Assembly (NCBI RefSeq): GCF_038066715.1
Contig: NZ_JBBUKT010000003.1
Span: 62,001-126,000 of the forward strand
Source of the DNA: Luteolibacter sp. Y139
Lineage (GTDB): Bacteria; Verrucomicrobiota; Verrucomicrobiia; Verrucomicrobiales; Akkermansiaceae
Length of the DNA stretch: 64,000 bases
Direction: 5' to 3'
Positions 33,432-43,563 of the stretch are shown piece after piece. The notes below the pieces were generated by a model that worked only from the letters and a program-made list of their open reading frames with translations, searched no databases and was not told the DNA's origin. The translations under genes and the position numbers were made by a program. Each line of letters starts with the position of its first letter. Position 1 is the stretch's first letter.

Positions 33432-35342
33432 TCAGTGGTGGGCGGACGGGGTGACGGGTTTCTCGGCGGGAGCGTCGCTATCGCGCTTCGGCTCTTCCCA
33501 CTGCGGCAGGTAGTCTTCCTCGCAATCCGGACGGCTGTATTCGTACGGGCCGCGGTAAACGGCAGGCTCGGTGAGGAAGTTGCCGTGGCCCGGAGGCGTC
33601 GGCGTCGCCCACTCGAGGGTGGTGGCATGGTAAGGATTGTCGCTCTCGACCTTGCGGCCGATCTTCCAAGCGCTGAAGAGATTGATCACGAACGGAATCT
33701 GCGCGAGCGCCATCGTCCATGCGGCCATCGACATCACGATGTTGAGGTCGATGTGCTTGTCCACGACCTGGGCGAAGACGTCCGCCGCGTTCTTGGCGTT
33801 GGCGAGGTAGGCATCGCCACCGTTGTACCAGCGGCGGTGGAAACCGGCCATGCCCTGCGTGAGCATCGGGAAGAAGATCAGGTTCATGCACACCAGGCTG
33901 GGCCAGAAGTGAACGTGAGCCAGGAAGGTGCTCATGTGGCGGCCGGTGATCTTCGGATACCAGTGATACACGCCGGCGAAGAGGCCGAAGAGAATGCCCG
34001 GGGCCACCACGTAGTGGAAGTGGCCGATCACGTAGTAGGTATCGTGCAGGTGAAGGTCCACCAGGTTGAATGCCAGCGGCAGGCCGGTGAGACCGCCGAT
34101 ACCGAACATCGGCAGGAAGGCGCAGGCCCAGATCATGGCCGGCGTGAAGCGGATGGAGCCGCCCCACAGCGAGATGATCATCGAGGTCAGCAGGATCACC
34201 GACGGGATCGAAATCAGCACCGTGGTGGTCTGGAAGAAGGTCGAAACGACCGGACCCATGCCCGTGAGATACATGTGGTGCGCCCACACGACGAAGGACA
34301 GGAAGCCCAGCGTGAGCACGCCGTAAACCATCGCCTTGTAGCCCCACAGCGGGCGGCGGGTATTGACCGGAATGATTTCCGCGACGCAGGCGATCGACGG
34401 CAGCAGGAGCACGTACACCTCAGGGTGACCGAGGAACCAGAACAAGTGCTGGAACAGCAGCGGCGAACCACCACCGGAGAGGTCAGCCATGCCTTCCTTG
34501 GCCGAATACAGGCCGGAGGGCATGAAGAAGGACGAGTGGCTCACCCGGTCCATCAGCTGCATGATGCCGGCGGCTTCCAGCGGAGGGAAGGCGAGCAGGA
34601 GCAGGAAGCCCGTCACGAGCATCGCCCACACGAAGAAGGGCATGCGCATCCAGGTCATGCCACGGGCGCGCAGGTTGATGATCGTGGTGACGAAGTTCAC
34701 CGAACCGAGCAGCGACGAGGAAATGAGCAGCACCAGGCCGATCAGCCACTGGGTCTGGCCGGCAAGCCACTGGTTGACGATCTGGCCGTCAGCGAAACCA
34801 GCGAGCGGCGAGTAGTTCGTCCAGCCGGACTTGGCTGCGCCGGACTCCATGAAGAAAGAGGCGCACATCACCAGGCCACCCAGCAGGTAGAGCCAGTAGC
34901 TGGTCATGTTCAGCTTCGGGAAGGCCATGTCGACCGCACCGATCTGGAGCGGCGTGACGTAGTTGCCGAAGGCACCGAAACCGAGCGGCACGATACCGAG
35001 GAACACCATGATGGTGCCGTGCATGGCGCCGAACATGTTGTAAGTCTCGCCCGTCACCTTGCCGTCCGTCAGCCAGCGGGCCTTCCAGTTGTCCGAGAAC
35101 AACCAGCTCATCCACTCCGGCAGCGGCTGGTGCGGATAGGCGATGCTCCAGCGCATCACCATCATCAGGTAGAAGCCGAAGGCCAGGAAGGCCATCGCCG
35201 TCAGGCCATACTGGATGCCGATCATCTTGTGATCGGTCGAGAACACGTACTTCGACCAGAAGCCCGGGTTGTGGTGGTGATCGTCGTGACCGTGATGGTC
35301 ATCGTGGCCGTGCTGGTCGGCGGCGTGGGCGTGGGCGCTCAT
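33432..35342 (-). CDS. coxA: Cytochrome c oxidase subunit I (aa3 type)
   Basis: A 636-residue haem-copper oxidase subunit I with all catalytic ligands: His108 (haem a, MHGTIMVF), GHPEVY with CuB His, the D-channel Glu and cross-linked Tyr, the CuB pair in WAHHMYLTG, and IGHFHYV with the haem a3 and haem a histidines. The D-channel aspartate is in GAVDMAFPKLN. This is an A-type proton pump reducing O2 to water. About twelve membrane helices follow a soluble N-terminus with ten histidines in its first 24 residues (HAHAADQHGHDDHHGHDDHH), possibly a copper-binding tail. It follows the cytochrome c and ccoN/ccoO-like genes and precedes coxC. Confidence 0.97.
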   Translation of the reverse strand: MSAHAHAADQHGHDDHHGHDDHHHNPGFWSKYVFSTDHKMIGIQYGLTAMAFLAFGFYLMMVMRWSIAYPHQPLPEWMSWLFSDNWKARWLTDGKVTGETYNMFGAMHGTIMVFLGIVPLGFGAFGNYVTPLQIGAVDMAFPKLNMTSYWLYLLGGLVMCASFFMESGAAKSGWTNYSPLAGFADGQIVNQWLAGQTQWLIGLVLLISSSLLGSVNFVTTIINLRARGMTWMRMPFFVWAMLVTGFLLLLAFPPLEAAGIMQLMDRVSHSSFFMPSGLYSAKEGMADLSGGGSPLLFQHLFWFLGHPEVYVLLLPSIACVAEIIPVNTRRPLWGYKAMVYGVLTLGFLSFVVWAHHMYLTGMGPVVSTFFQTTTVLISIPSVILLTSMIISLWGGSIRFTPAMIWACAFLPMFGIGGLTGLPLAFNLVDLHLHDTYYVIGHFHYVVAPGILFGLFAGVYHWYPKITGRHMSTFLAHVHFWPSLVCMNLIFFPMLTQGMAGFHRRWYNGGDAYLANAKNAADVFAQVVDKHIDLNIVMSMAAWTMALAQIPFVINLFSAWKIGRKVESDNPYHATTLEWATPTPPGHGNFLTEPAVYRGPYEYSRPDCEEDYLPQWEEPKRDSDAPAEKPVTPSAHH

Positions 35343-35366
35343 GCGTGGGAAAAGGTGGGGCTGAAG

Positions 35367-36125
35367 TTACTTGGCTTCCGCCGGTTCGAGGGTGATCGGA
35401 TCGACCATCATCTTGGGATCGATGGGATCGCCCGGAAGGTTCTTCTTGTGATCGGCATTCAGTTCGTCGGCGGTGACGGAGGCACCGGCCTTGGCGCGCT
35501 TGCCGGAGATTTCCAGCGCAGCGGTGCCCATCTGCTTGGTTACCACGTCGGCGGCGCTGTTGCCGAAGGAGTGGCGGACGTAATTCATCACGTGGGAAAG
35601 GTCCTCGCCATTCAGACCGGCGGCCTGGGACGGCATCACGCCGAAGGTCTTGCCGCTGGAAGTCGGGCCGGTAAGACCGTTGAGAATGACCATGGCGAAG
35701 CGCTCGTGCGGACCATTGACGAACTCGGAACCAGCCAGCGGCGGATAGTTGGCACCATCGCCCTTGCCATCGGCACCGTGGCAACCGGCGCACTTCGCGA
35801 AGATCTTCTGGCCCTTCTTGATCGAGGCGGTGAGGTAGTCGGTCGGCGGCAGCTTGGCGCTTTCGCCATCGCTCGGGATCACGCGGACGTAGTCTTCACG
35901 CGTGATGTCCTTGTAGGAGAACAGCGTGCCGGCCTTGCCCAGCGTCCAGCCGGCGGCCAGCAGCGGAACGGCGCACAGGATAAGCACCCAGAGCGAGATC
36001 GGCTCGGCTCCGTTCTCCTTGAGTTTGGACTCGCGGGAAGCAGCGGCGGCACCACGGACCACGCGCTCGTGGGCTTCGGTGACGTTCACCGATTCCTCGA
36101 GGTCAGGCTTGGAAGGATCGATCAT
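35367..36125 (-). CDS. Membrane-anchored monohaem cytochrome c
   Basis: A 252-residue protein with one membrane helix (about residues 44-62) and a single haem c site, Cys112-x-x-Cys-His116 (KCAGCHGADGKG). The segment YPPLAGSEFVNG and the later MPSQAAGLNGEDLSHVMNYVRHSFG give the distal Met and C-terminal helix. It resembles CcoP-like or class I cytochromes. A paralogue at 38447-39247 shares PPLAGSE and the VR(H/N)SFGN motif. It lies between coxA and the CcoO-like gene and probably carries electrons from ACIII to the oxidase. Confidence 0.88.
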   Translation of the reverse strand: MIDPSKPDLEESVNVTEAHERVVRGAAAASRESKLKENGAEPISLWVLILCAVPLLAAGWTLGKAGTLFSYKDITREDYVRVIPSDGESAKLPPTDYLTASIKKGQKIFAKCAGCHGADGKGDGANYPPLAGSEFVNGPHERFAMVILNGLTGPTSSGKTFGVMPSQAAGLNGEDLSHVMNYVRHSFGNSAADVVTKQMGTAALEISGKRAKAGASVTADELNADHKKNLPGDPIDPKMMVDPITLEPAEAK

Positions 36126-36146
36126 CTCGGACAGGGAAAAAACGGT

Positions 36147-36878
36147 TCAGCCTTTCGGGGCGGCGGCAGGAGCGGCAGCCGGCTTGGCGGCAGGAGCAGG
36201 GTTGATGGCCTTCGGCAGCGCGTCATCACGCTTCAGCGAGAGCAGATAGCTCACCAGCGATTCCGCCTCGGGAGTAGGAACGATGGCGCGGCCTTCCTTG
36301 GTCGGCACAGCGAGTGCAGCCACCGGAGTCTGGCCGGTAATCGCCTTGTCCTCGAACAGGAACGGCAGCGACGGGCACTTGGAAGTCGAGAGCTTGGGAT
36401 CCAGGCGCGGATTGTAGAGGTGCAGGTAGAGCCATGTCTTCGGATCGCCGTTCGACTCCTTCACGTAGTTCTGCACGCGCAGACCGATGTTGGAGAGGTC
36501 GGGACCGAGGCGGGACACGCCGATCTGGGCAAACTTCTCACCCTGATAGTCGAAGACGTTCGACTCACGGCGGGTGTCGCCGCGGGTTTCGTCGGTCTTG
36601 TTGCCACCCCAGTCGGCACGGCCGAGGTCATTGCCAGCGTCGGTGGTGCGGACCACTTGCGTGTGGCAGAGGTAGCAGCCGTTCGAGGCATAGACTTCCG
36701 CGCCATTGGCCACTCGGCCGGTGCGCTTTGGGAAATAGATGCCGGTCTTGCCGTCGGCTGCCTCATCGAAGGCCACCGGCTTGACGTCGCGCATCGAGAA
36801 AAACGGCACGACCACCACGGCCATCCAGGCAATGCCGAAGGCGAGGGTGAGACCGATTGCGAAGGAGCGGAAGGTCAT
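36147..36878 (-). CDS. CcoO/FixO-like monohaem cytochrome c
   Basis: A 243-residue protein with an N-terminal membrane helix (FAIGLTLAFGIAWMAVVVV) and one haem c site, Cys68-x-x-Cys-His72 (SNGCYLCHTQVVR), exactly the CcoO motif, with RLGPDLSNIG after it. CcoO is the haem-c subunit that feeds cbb3 oxidases. Here its partner is a CcoN-like protein with no catalytic centre, so a pure electron-transfer or structural role is more likely. The C-terminal tail is a Pro/Ala/Lys low-complexity stretch. It follows the ccoN-like gene by 21 bases. Length is a little above CcoO (about 205) because of inserted segments and the tail. Confidence 0.9.
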   Translation of the reverse strand: MTFRSFAIGLTLAFGIAWMAVVVVPFFSMRDVKPVAFDEAADGKTGIYFPKRTGRVANGAEVYASNGCYLCHTQVVRTTDAGNDLGRADWGGNKTDETRGDTRRESNVFDYQGEKFAQIGVSRLGPDLSNIGLRVQNYVKESNGDPKTWLYLHLYNPRLDPKLSTSKCPSLPFLFEDKAITGQTPVAALAVPTKEGRAIVPTPEAESLVSYLLSLKRDDALPKAINPAPAAKPAAAPAAAPKG

Positions 36879-36899
36879 GGAAGCGAAATTTGAAATTCC

Positions 36900-38417
36900 T
36901 TAGTGGGAATGGGCGTGAGCGGCGGAAGCGGAACCCGGGCCGCCATTGTCGATGTCGCCTTCGGGGCCGTGGGTCGCATCGTGCAGATCATCATGATGCG
37001 CGTGGCCGAGCAGGGTCGGGTGCGAGGAGCGGCGGCCGAGGCGCAGCCACATCAGCGCGAGGTGCACGAAGAACCAGACGTTCGAGAACAACAGCAAGCA
37101 CCACGACAGCGTGGTCGCGACCGCATACGGGTTGGCATAGGTCATCGCATTCTCCCACGGCTGCTTGAAGTCCTCCTGGGCCTGGCCCTGCATCAGACCG
37201 CCGAAGATGGCGACCAGCGCGATGGTCATTACCCCGTAGATCGAGAGGAAGAAGTGCATCTTGATCAGGCGGCTGGAAAGCCACTCGCGGCGGGTCACGC
37301 GCGGGACCACGAAGTAGATCATCCCGAAGGCGACGAAGCTGAAGAAGCCGTAGAGTGCCAGCACGTCGAAGCCATACTGCGAGAGCGAGAATTGGCTCAG
37401 CGGCAGGAAGGACGGGACATTCAGGAAGGTGGCGGCGAAGCCGGTCACCAGCAGGCCGAATAGACCGGCCACCGTGAAGCGCAGCGACGGGCTGTTCACC
37501 ACCGTCTCGGGAGCACCCGCGGCGGTCTTGAGCAGGTTCACCGCGACGGCGATGCAAGGGATCGCCACGAGGATGGTGGCAGCGGCGCCGAGGTAGGGCA
37601 GGAAGTTCGGGATCGGCGCACCGGCCAGCTTCTGCATGCCAGCCCACGGGGCGATGATCGCGAGCGACCAGAAACCGAGCAGCGACAGCGTGTAGCTATA
37701 CACCGGACGGCCGGTAACCTTCGGAATCAGGTAGTAAGCCGCGGCAATGCCGGCCGGCAGGAAGAACAAGAACAGCAGCGCCGAGCGATACCAGGCATTG
37801 ATCGCCGCAGCCATCAGCGGGGAACCGGAGAAGCCGTGCACGAAGATGTGTGCGGTGGCGAACACCCACGGGAACCAGATCAGCGCGGCCAGGATGTACC
37901 ACTGGGAAATGAAGACGTGACCGGAGGGGCGGACCTTGAACTGCACCATCGACCAGATCGCGATCGCGGCGTAGGCGAGCAGCATCGGCACCCAGGCGAA
38001 CTTCGGCATTTCCATCCACGGGATGCCCGTGCTGTTGCCGGAAAGGATCCCGATGATGCCGAGGGCGAGCGAGAAGTTCCAGACGTGACCGGCGGTGAGG
38101 ATCAGGCCGGCGGCGCGGCACTCCTGGCGGGACAGGCGGGCCATCAGCCACACCAGCGAACCGAAGGCGGCTTGGCAGCCCCAGCCGTAGATCAGCGCAT
38201 TCATGTGCGCCGGCTGCACGCGACCGTAGGTCAGGAACGCGCAACCGCTGAGGAAATCAGGGCTGTGGGTCTTGGCGGACGAGATGATGCCGAGCAGGAT
38301 GGCCACGGCCAACCATGCGGCACCGCTGGTGAAGAAGAACATCACCGGGTGGCGCAGCGAGCGGTCGATCTCCGCGCGGCGGATCGCGTCGGAAGTCTGG
38401 GATGAGGCGGCGGACAT
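36900..38417 (-). CDS. CcoN-like haem-copper oxidase homologue lacking the CuB and haem-b3 ligands
   Basis: A 505-residue protein with about twelve membrane helices that reads as CcoN in its N-terminal half: TYGRVQPAHMNALIYGWG gives the TM2 His (His71). The catalytic ligands are missing. The CcoN segment WYGHN is WYRSA (209-213), the WAG-PHH segment is WAGMQKL (258-264), and the GHVHAG segment is FDVLALYG (350-357). So it has no CuB, no haem-b3 ligand and no second low-spin haem ligand in TM10. It cannot reduce O2 by the known chemistry. KMHFFLSIYG (387-396) keeps another conserved region. The C-terminal tail carries nine histidines. It lies between two related cytochromes c and before ccoO-like; a structural or electron-wiring role for the ACIII-oxidase system is inferred. 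Confidence 0.88.
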   Translation of the reverse strand: MSAASSQTSDAIRRAEIDRSLRHPVMFFFTSGAAWLAVAILLGIISSAKTHSPDFLSGCAFLTYGRVQPAHMNALIYGWGCQAAFGSLVWLMARLSRQECRAAGLILTAGHVWNFSLALGIIGILSGNSTGIPWMEMPKFAWVPMLLAYAAIAIWSMVQFKVRPSGHVFISQWYILAALIWFPWVFATAHIFVHGFSGSPLMAAAINAWYRSALLFLFFLPAGIAAAYYLIPKVTGRPVYSYTLSLLGFWSLAIIAPWAGMQKLAGAPIPNFLPYLGAAATILVAIPCIAVAVNLLKTAAGAPETVVNSPSLRFTVAGLFGLLVTGFAATFLNVPSFLPLSQFSLSQYGFDVLALYGFFSFVAFGMIYFVVPRVTRREWLSSRLIKMHFFLSIYGVMTIALVAIFGGLMQGQAQEDFKQPWENAMTYANPYAVATTLSWCLLLFSNVWFFVHLALMWLRLGRRSSHPTLLGHAHHDDLHDATHGPEGDIDNGGPGSASAAHAHSH

Positions 38418-38446
38418 GGAGAAAAAGGGGAAAGGATCGGGTCAGA

Positions 38447-39247
38447 TCAGGGCTTGATCAGGTCGGCCTCGGTGAGCATCGGCTTGCCGAGTTCCGAGCG
38501 GAGCATCTTGACCTGCTCCGGCAGCACCGGGGCGGCCTTGTTGCCAAAGCTGTTGCGGACGAAAGTGAGGACGGCGGCGATCGTTTCGTCGTCTTGGGTC
38601 GCGATGACCGGGGTCATCGGCGCGAGCGGCGTGAACACGGCACCCTTCACATGAAGCGGGCCTTGCAGACCGCGGAACTGGATACGGATCAGGTTGGAAA
38701 CCGGACCAGTCACCCATTCGGAACCAGCGAGCGGCGGACCGACCGGAGGAACACCGGCACCGGCCGGACCGTGACAAGCGGCGCACAAGGCGAAGGTGGC
38801 TTGGCCCTTGGCCATCACCGCAGGATCGATCGGCGTGTCAGCAGCGGGCGTGCGCTTGTCCACGGCGGACATGTCGGGACCTGCCTCTGTGGACTTGGCG
38901 GTCGCACGGTCAGAACCCGGAACGATTTGGGCATCCACTGCCACCGGCGCCGGCTTCTCGGAAAGCAGCTTCTCGCCGAGACTGGCGAAGACATCGTGCG
39001 GCGGCACCTGCACCGTCTTGCCCTTCTCCACTTCCTTGTAAGCGAAGCCCGCCTTCTGCGCGGCATCGACGCCCGCGCGGACTTCGTAGCGCTTGGCGGC
39101 AGCCGCTTCTTCCAGCGGGTTCTTTCCGGTGGTGTCGTGAGAGAACAGCTTCAGGGCGAGCACGATCACGCCGAAGAGCGAGAAGACACCCAACGCCCAG
39201 ATAAAGGCGGAGAAGCGGGTCAGAGGATTGTCGCTGGTCGAGGACAT
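38447..39247 (-). CDS. Membrane-anchored monohaem cytochrome c
   Basis: A 266-residue protein with one membrane helix (about residues 13-33), a linker of about 110 residues, and one haem c site, Cys155-x-x-Cys-His159 (LCAACHGPAGAG). The core PPLAGSEWVTGP and VRNSFGNKA pair it with the cytochrome at 35367-36125, so the two are probably an old duplication flanking the CcoN/CcoO-like genes. It follows actF by 22 bases. It is a likely carrier from ACIII. Confidence 0.88.
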   Translation of the reverse strand: MSSTSDNPLTRFSAFIWALGVFSLFGVIVLALKLFSHDTTGKNPLEEAAAAKRYEVRAGVDAAQKAGFAYKEVEKGKTVQVPPHDVFASLGEKLLSEKPAPVAVDAQIVPGSDRATAKSTEAGPDMSAVDKRTPAADTPIDPAVMAKGQATFALCAACHGPAGAGVPPVGPPLAGSEWVTGPVSNLIRIQFRGLQGPLHVKGAVFTPLAPMTPVIATQDDETIAAVLTFVRNSFGNKAAPVLPEQVKMLRSELGKPMLTEADLIKP

Positions 39248-39269
39248 GGGAAAGGGCAGGTAAGTCCGT

Positions 39270-40667
39270 TCAGTTCGAGACGTTGGCGGACTCGAGGATG
39301 CGCGGGTCGCGGTGCGGATAGGTCGCGGTCTGCGTCAGGGCGCGCAGGTAGAAGAAGAGGAAGCCGGAGCCAACGGCGAAGAAGGCGAGAATGTCGAACC
39401 AGAAGGCGCCGGGAACCGAGGTCGTGACGCCCTTGAGGGACTCCAGCTTCTCCATCTGCCACGGCGTGCCGAAGTTCGCCATCGTGTAAATGGAGACCGA
39501 GCGCTCCGGGATGGTGATGATGTAGTGGTCGAGCACGTGCATCGCCAGCGTGTAGCCGCCCATGATCGCGAGCAGCTTCGGGTTCTTCTTCAGCCATGCC
39601 TGCAGAAGGATGACGAAGGGAATGACGAAGTGGCAGAAGACCAGCGCGATGCTGCCGGTGTTCCAGCCGCCGGTGTTGCGATCAAGGAACCATGAGGTTT
39701 CCTCGGTGATGTTCGCATACCAGATCAGGAAGAACTGCGAGAAGGCGACGTAGGCCCAGAAGATCGTGAAGGCCAGCAGCAGCTTGCCCATGATGTGGTA
39801 GTGCTCCGGACCCGTCACGCGCTTCAGGTAGCCCGCCTTCTGCATCAGGGCGGCGGTGATGATGATCACGGCCATCGAGTTCAGCGCGGCACCGGCGAAG
39901 ATGTAGACGCCCCACATCGTGGAGAACCAAGGGTAGTTCATGCCCTGCAGCCAGTCGATGGCGGCGAAGGTGATGGTGATCGCGAAGATGATCAGCGTGT
40001 AGGTCGAGTGGAAGCGGGCCTTGAACAGGTTCTTGGTGCCCGGATTCGGATCGGTGTCCTGATTCACGGAGAACTTGCGCAACGTGCGGATCACCAGGCC
40101 GAGGCCGATGAAGTAGAAGAAGAAGCGGGTATACCACGCCACCTTGTTCATGTACCACAGCTTGTTCACCAGCAGACCCTCGTGATCCTTCGCAAGCGCG
40201 GCCTTCATCGACTCGCTGCCGTAGAAGCCGCCGAGGAAGCCATCGAAGTAGCCGCCGCCGTGGTGCTTGAGAGCGTCACCGTGGATATTCATCCACTCGT
40301 AGAGCCACCGCTGGACCTGTGGGAACAGGAGCGGCAACGCAAAGATGAACATGAAAGGGAACACCGAACCCAGGTTCTCCATGATGCGGCGGACCGAAGT
40401 CCCCCACCCCGAGTTGGAGACATTGTGGAGCAACGTCCAGAAGCAACCGCCGGCCGCCAGCGTGAAGAACAGGAACATCGCGAACAGCCACGAGTAGGCG
40501 AACTGCGCTTGGATCTTCTCAGGAGCCCCGAAGAGCAGATAAGCGCTGATGATGCCGAGCAAAACAGCCGCACCGCCCGCGATGCGCTTGACGTTCTCGA
40601 CGCTCGAATTGACGAGGCGCTCGCCGTCGACCGGGATGTCGGCAGAAGTGACGTGGTGGTGTGCCAT
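39270..40667 (-). CDS. actF: Alternative Complex III membrane subunit ActF (NrfD-like)
   Basis: A 465-residue polytopic protein with about ten membrane helices, matching the quinol:cytochrome c oxidoreductase membrane subunit ActF. Recognisable segments are FAYSWLFAMFLFFTLAAGGCFWTLL, DWLQGMNYPWFSTMWGVYIFAGA (D-W), and AYVAFSQFFLIWYANITEET. In known ACIII structures ActC and ActF are related and both sit in the membrane beside ActA and ActB. ActF is thought to form part of the proton path. It is the last act gene before the cytochrome/ccoN-like block. Confidence 0.92.
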   Translation of the reverse strand: MAHHHVTSADIPVDGERLVNSSVENVKRIAGGAAVLLGIISAYLLFGAPEKIQAQFAYSWLFAMFLFFTLAAGGCFWTLLHNVSNSGWGTSVRRIMENLGSVFPFMFIFALPLLFPQVQRWLYEWMNIHGDALKHHGGGYFDGFLGGFYGSESMKAALAKDHEGLLVNKLWYMNKVAWYTRFFFYFIGLGLVIRTLRKFSVNQDTDPNPGTKNLFKARFHSTYTLIIFAITITFAAIDWLQGMNYPWFSTMWGVYIFAGAALNSMAVIIITAALMQKAGYLKRVTGPEHYHIMGKLLLAFTIFWAYVAFSQFFLIWYANITEETSWFLDRNTGGWNTGSIALVFCHFVIPFVILLQAWLKKNPKLLAIMGGYTLAMHVLDHYIITIPERSVSIYTMANFGTPWQMEKLESLKGVTTSVPGAFWFDILAFFAVGSGFLFFYLRALTQTATYPHRDPRILESANVSN

Positions 40668-40680
40668 CGGGGAAAGGTGA

Positions 40681-41370
40681 TTACTTGGCTTGCGTGGCGA
40701 TGCCCTTGTCGAACGCGTCCTTCACGACGTCGTAGGGAGCCTTGCGGGCGAGTTGCAGGGCGCGGACGTAGGAGACGACAGCCCAGCGGTCGCGCAGGGC
40801 GATGTTGTGCTTGTAGCCGCTCATGTTGCCCTTGCCGTCGGAGATCACTGAGAAGATGCGACCGTCCGGGTAGGTGGCCTGTCCGTAGGTGTCCTGCGTC
40901 AGGTTGGCGATGCCGGGGACGCCGAAGTGGCTGGTCATGCCCTGGCCGTCGCCCGACTTGCCGTGGCAGATCGCGCAGTTGACGTTGAAGACTTCTTCGC
41001 CGCGCTTGATGAAAGCGCCGACGTTCTCGGCAGTCAGGCCGAGTTCTTCCGGCATGCCATTGGCGTAGTAGCCGTCGATGCCACCGGTGGCGAGGTGACC
41101 GGTGCCGCCGCCGAACTCTTGCTCGGGGATGCCGCCGATTTCCTTCAGGCCTTCCGGGTTCAGGCCCAGCGCCTGGGTGCCGTGGACCGGCTGGCGCGCG
41201 CCTTGGCCGTCAGCGAAGAATTCGTCCGGCTTCTGCGGCTTGAGCTTGTCCTGCTCGTCCATGTCCGGGAACAGCCGGATCGGCGCGTCCGGGGACTTGC
41301 TGCCACGCACCGGCATGAGGCCGATGAACAGGGCTGCGATGATCGCGTAGGCGAGGAAGAAGTATTTCAC
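40681..41370 (-). CDS. actE: Alternative Complex III monohaem cytochrome c subunit ActE
   Basis: A 229-residue protein anchored by an N-terminal helix (MKYFFLAYAIIAALFIGLM). A single haem c site, Cys132-x-x-Cys-His136 (NCAICHGKSGDG), follows an extended region (AGARQPVHG-like, RQPVHGTQAL). In ACIII, ActE carries electrons out of the ActA haem chain towards the oxidase. Some ActE are lipoproteins; here no lipobox is evident. It lies between actD and actF, the usual order. Confidence 0.9.
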   Translation of the reverse strand: MKYFFLAYAIIAALFIGLMPVRGSKSPDAPIRLFPDMDEQDKLKPQKPDEFFADGQGARQPVHGTQALGLNPEGLKEIGGIPEQEFGGGTGHLATGGIDGYYANGMPEELGLTAENVGAFIKRGEEVFNVNCAICHGKSGDGQGMTSHFGVPGIANLTQDTYGQATYPDGRIFSVISDGKGNMSGYKHNIALRDRWAVVSYVRALQLARKAPYDVVKDAFDKGIATQAK

Positions 41371-41403
41371 GACGGGAAATCTGGGAGTTGGGCGCGGAGG
41401 GGA

Positions 41404-41997
41404 TCAGTCCTCTTCTTCGACGAGTTCGATGCTCTTGCCGCCGATTTCCTCAAGGAACTGGCGGGTGCCTTCGGGGCTGAATTTCGGGTCGCGAGCTTCA
41501 AGGGCGATGAAGAACGCGTCGTCGGTCGCGCGGTGGAATTGGTGGCTGGCGAACAGCGGGTGGTTCAGGCGCGGCAGCTTCATCAGCGCCAGCAGGCCGA
41601 ACAAGGTGGTGAAGCCCGAGAACAGGATCGTCAGCTCGAACATGATCGGGAAGAACGCCGGCACCGTGAAGATGTTCGCGGGCTTGCCCTGCACCACGGT
41701 CGGATAGCTCTCGATCGCGTGGTTCAGACCTGGCAGCCAGCCCCAGATCTCGGTCTGGGTGGCGGAAGCGAGGAAGAAGCCGGTGAAGGTGCCGAGCATG
41801 CCGCCGAAGAAGACGAACCACGGTAGGATCGAACGCTTCATGCCCATGGCGCCATCAAGGCCGTGCACGGGATACGGCGTGTGGCAGTCCCATTTGCGGT
41901 AGCCGGCGTCGCGCACCTTTTCCGCGGCCTTGTAAAGGGCGGAGGCGCTGCCGAATTCGGCCAGGTAACCGTAAACGCGTTTGCGGGTAGTACTCAC
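41404..41997 (-). CDS. actD: Alternative Complex III subunit ActD (DUF3341)
   Basis: A 197-residue protein with a soluble N-terminal part (MSTTRKRVYGYLAEFGSASA, RKWDCHTPYPVHGLDGAMG) and two membrane helices (LPWFVFFGGMLGTFTGFFLA and VPAFFPIMFELTILFSGFTTLFGLLAL), the ActD/DUF3341 pattern. It then has a cytoplasmic-type tail with FHRATDDAFFIALEARDPKF. ActD holds membrane subunits together. It lies between actC and actE. Confidence 0.92.
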   Translation of the reverse strand: MSTTRKRVYGYLAEFGSASALYKAAEKVRDAGYRKWDCHTPYPVHGLDGAMGMKRSILPWFVFFGGMLGTFTGFFLASATQTEIWGWLPGLNHAIESYPTVVQGKPANIFTVPAFFPIMFELTILFSGFTTLFGLLALMKLPRLNHPLFASHQFHRATDDAFFIALEARDPKFSPEGTRQFLEEIGGKSIELVEEED

Positions 41998-42022
41998 GGA
42001 TCAGGGATGCCGGTTGAAATGA

Positions 42023-43519
<1,497 letters not shown>

Positions 43520-43563
43520 GATCGGATGGAAGAAGGATGACTGAGCTCGTGGACTGACCGGGA

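Noticed and set aside
33435..36893. A 1152-codon plus-strand frame opposite coxA, a cytochrome gene and ccoO-like
   Set aside because: Same cause: long antisense frame in high-GC DNA. The minus strand carries complete oxidase ligands and haem motifs.
36900..38417. Reading the CcoN-like protein as an active cbb3 oxidase
   Set aside because: All CuB and haem-b3 ligands are replaced, and no CcoP or CcoQ typical of a full cbb3 operon is present.
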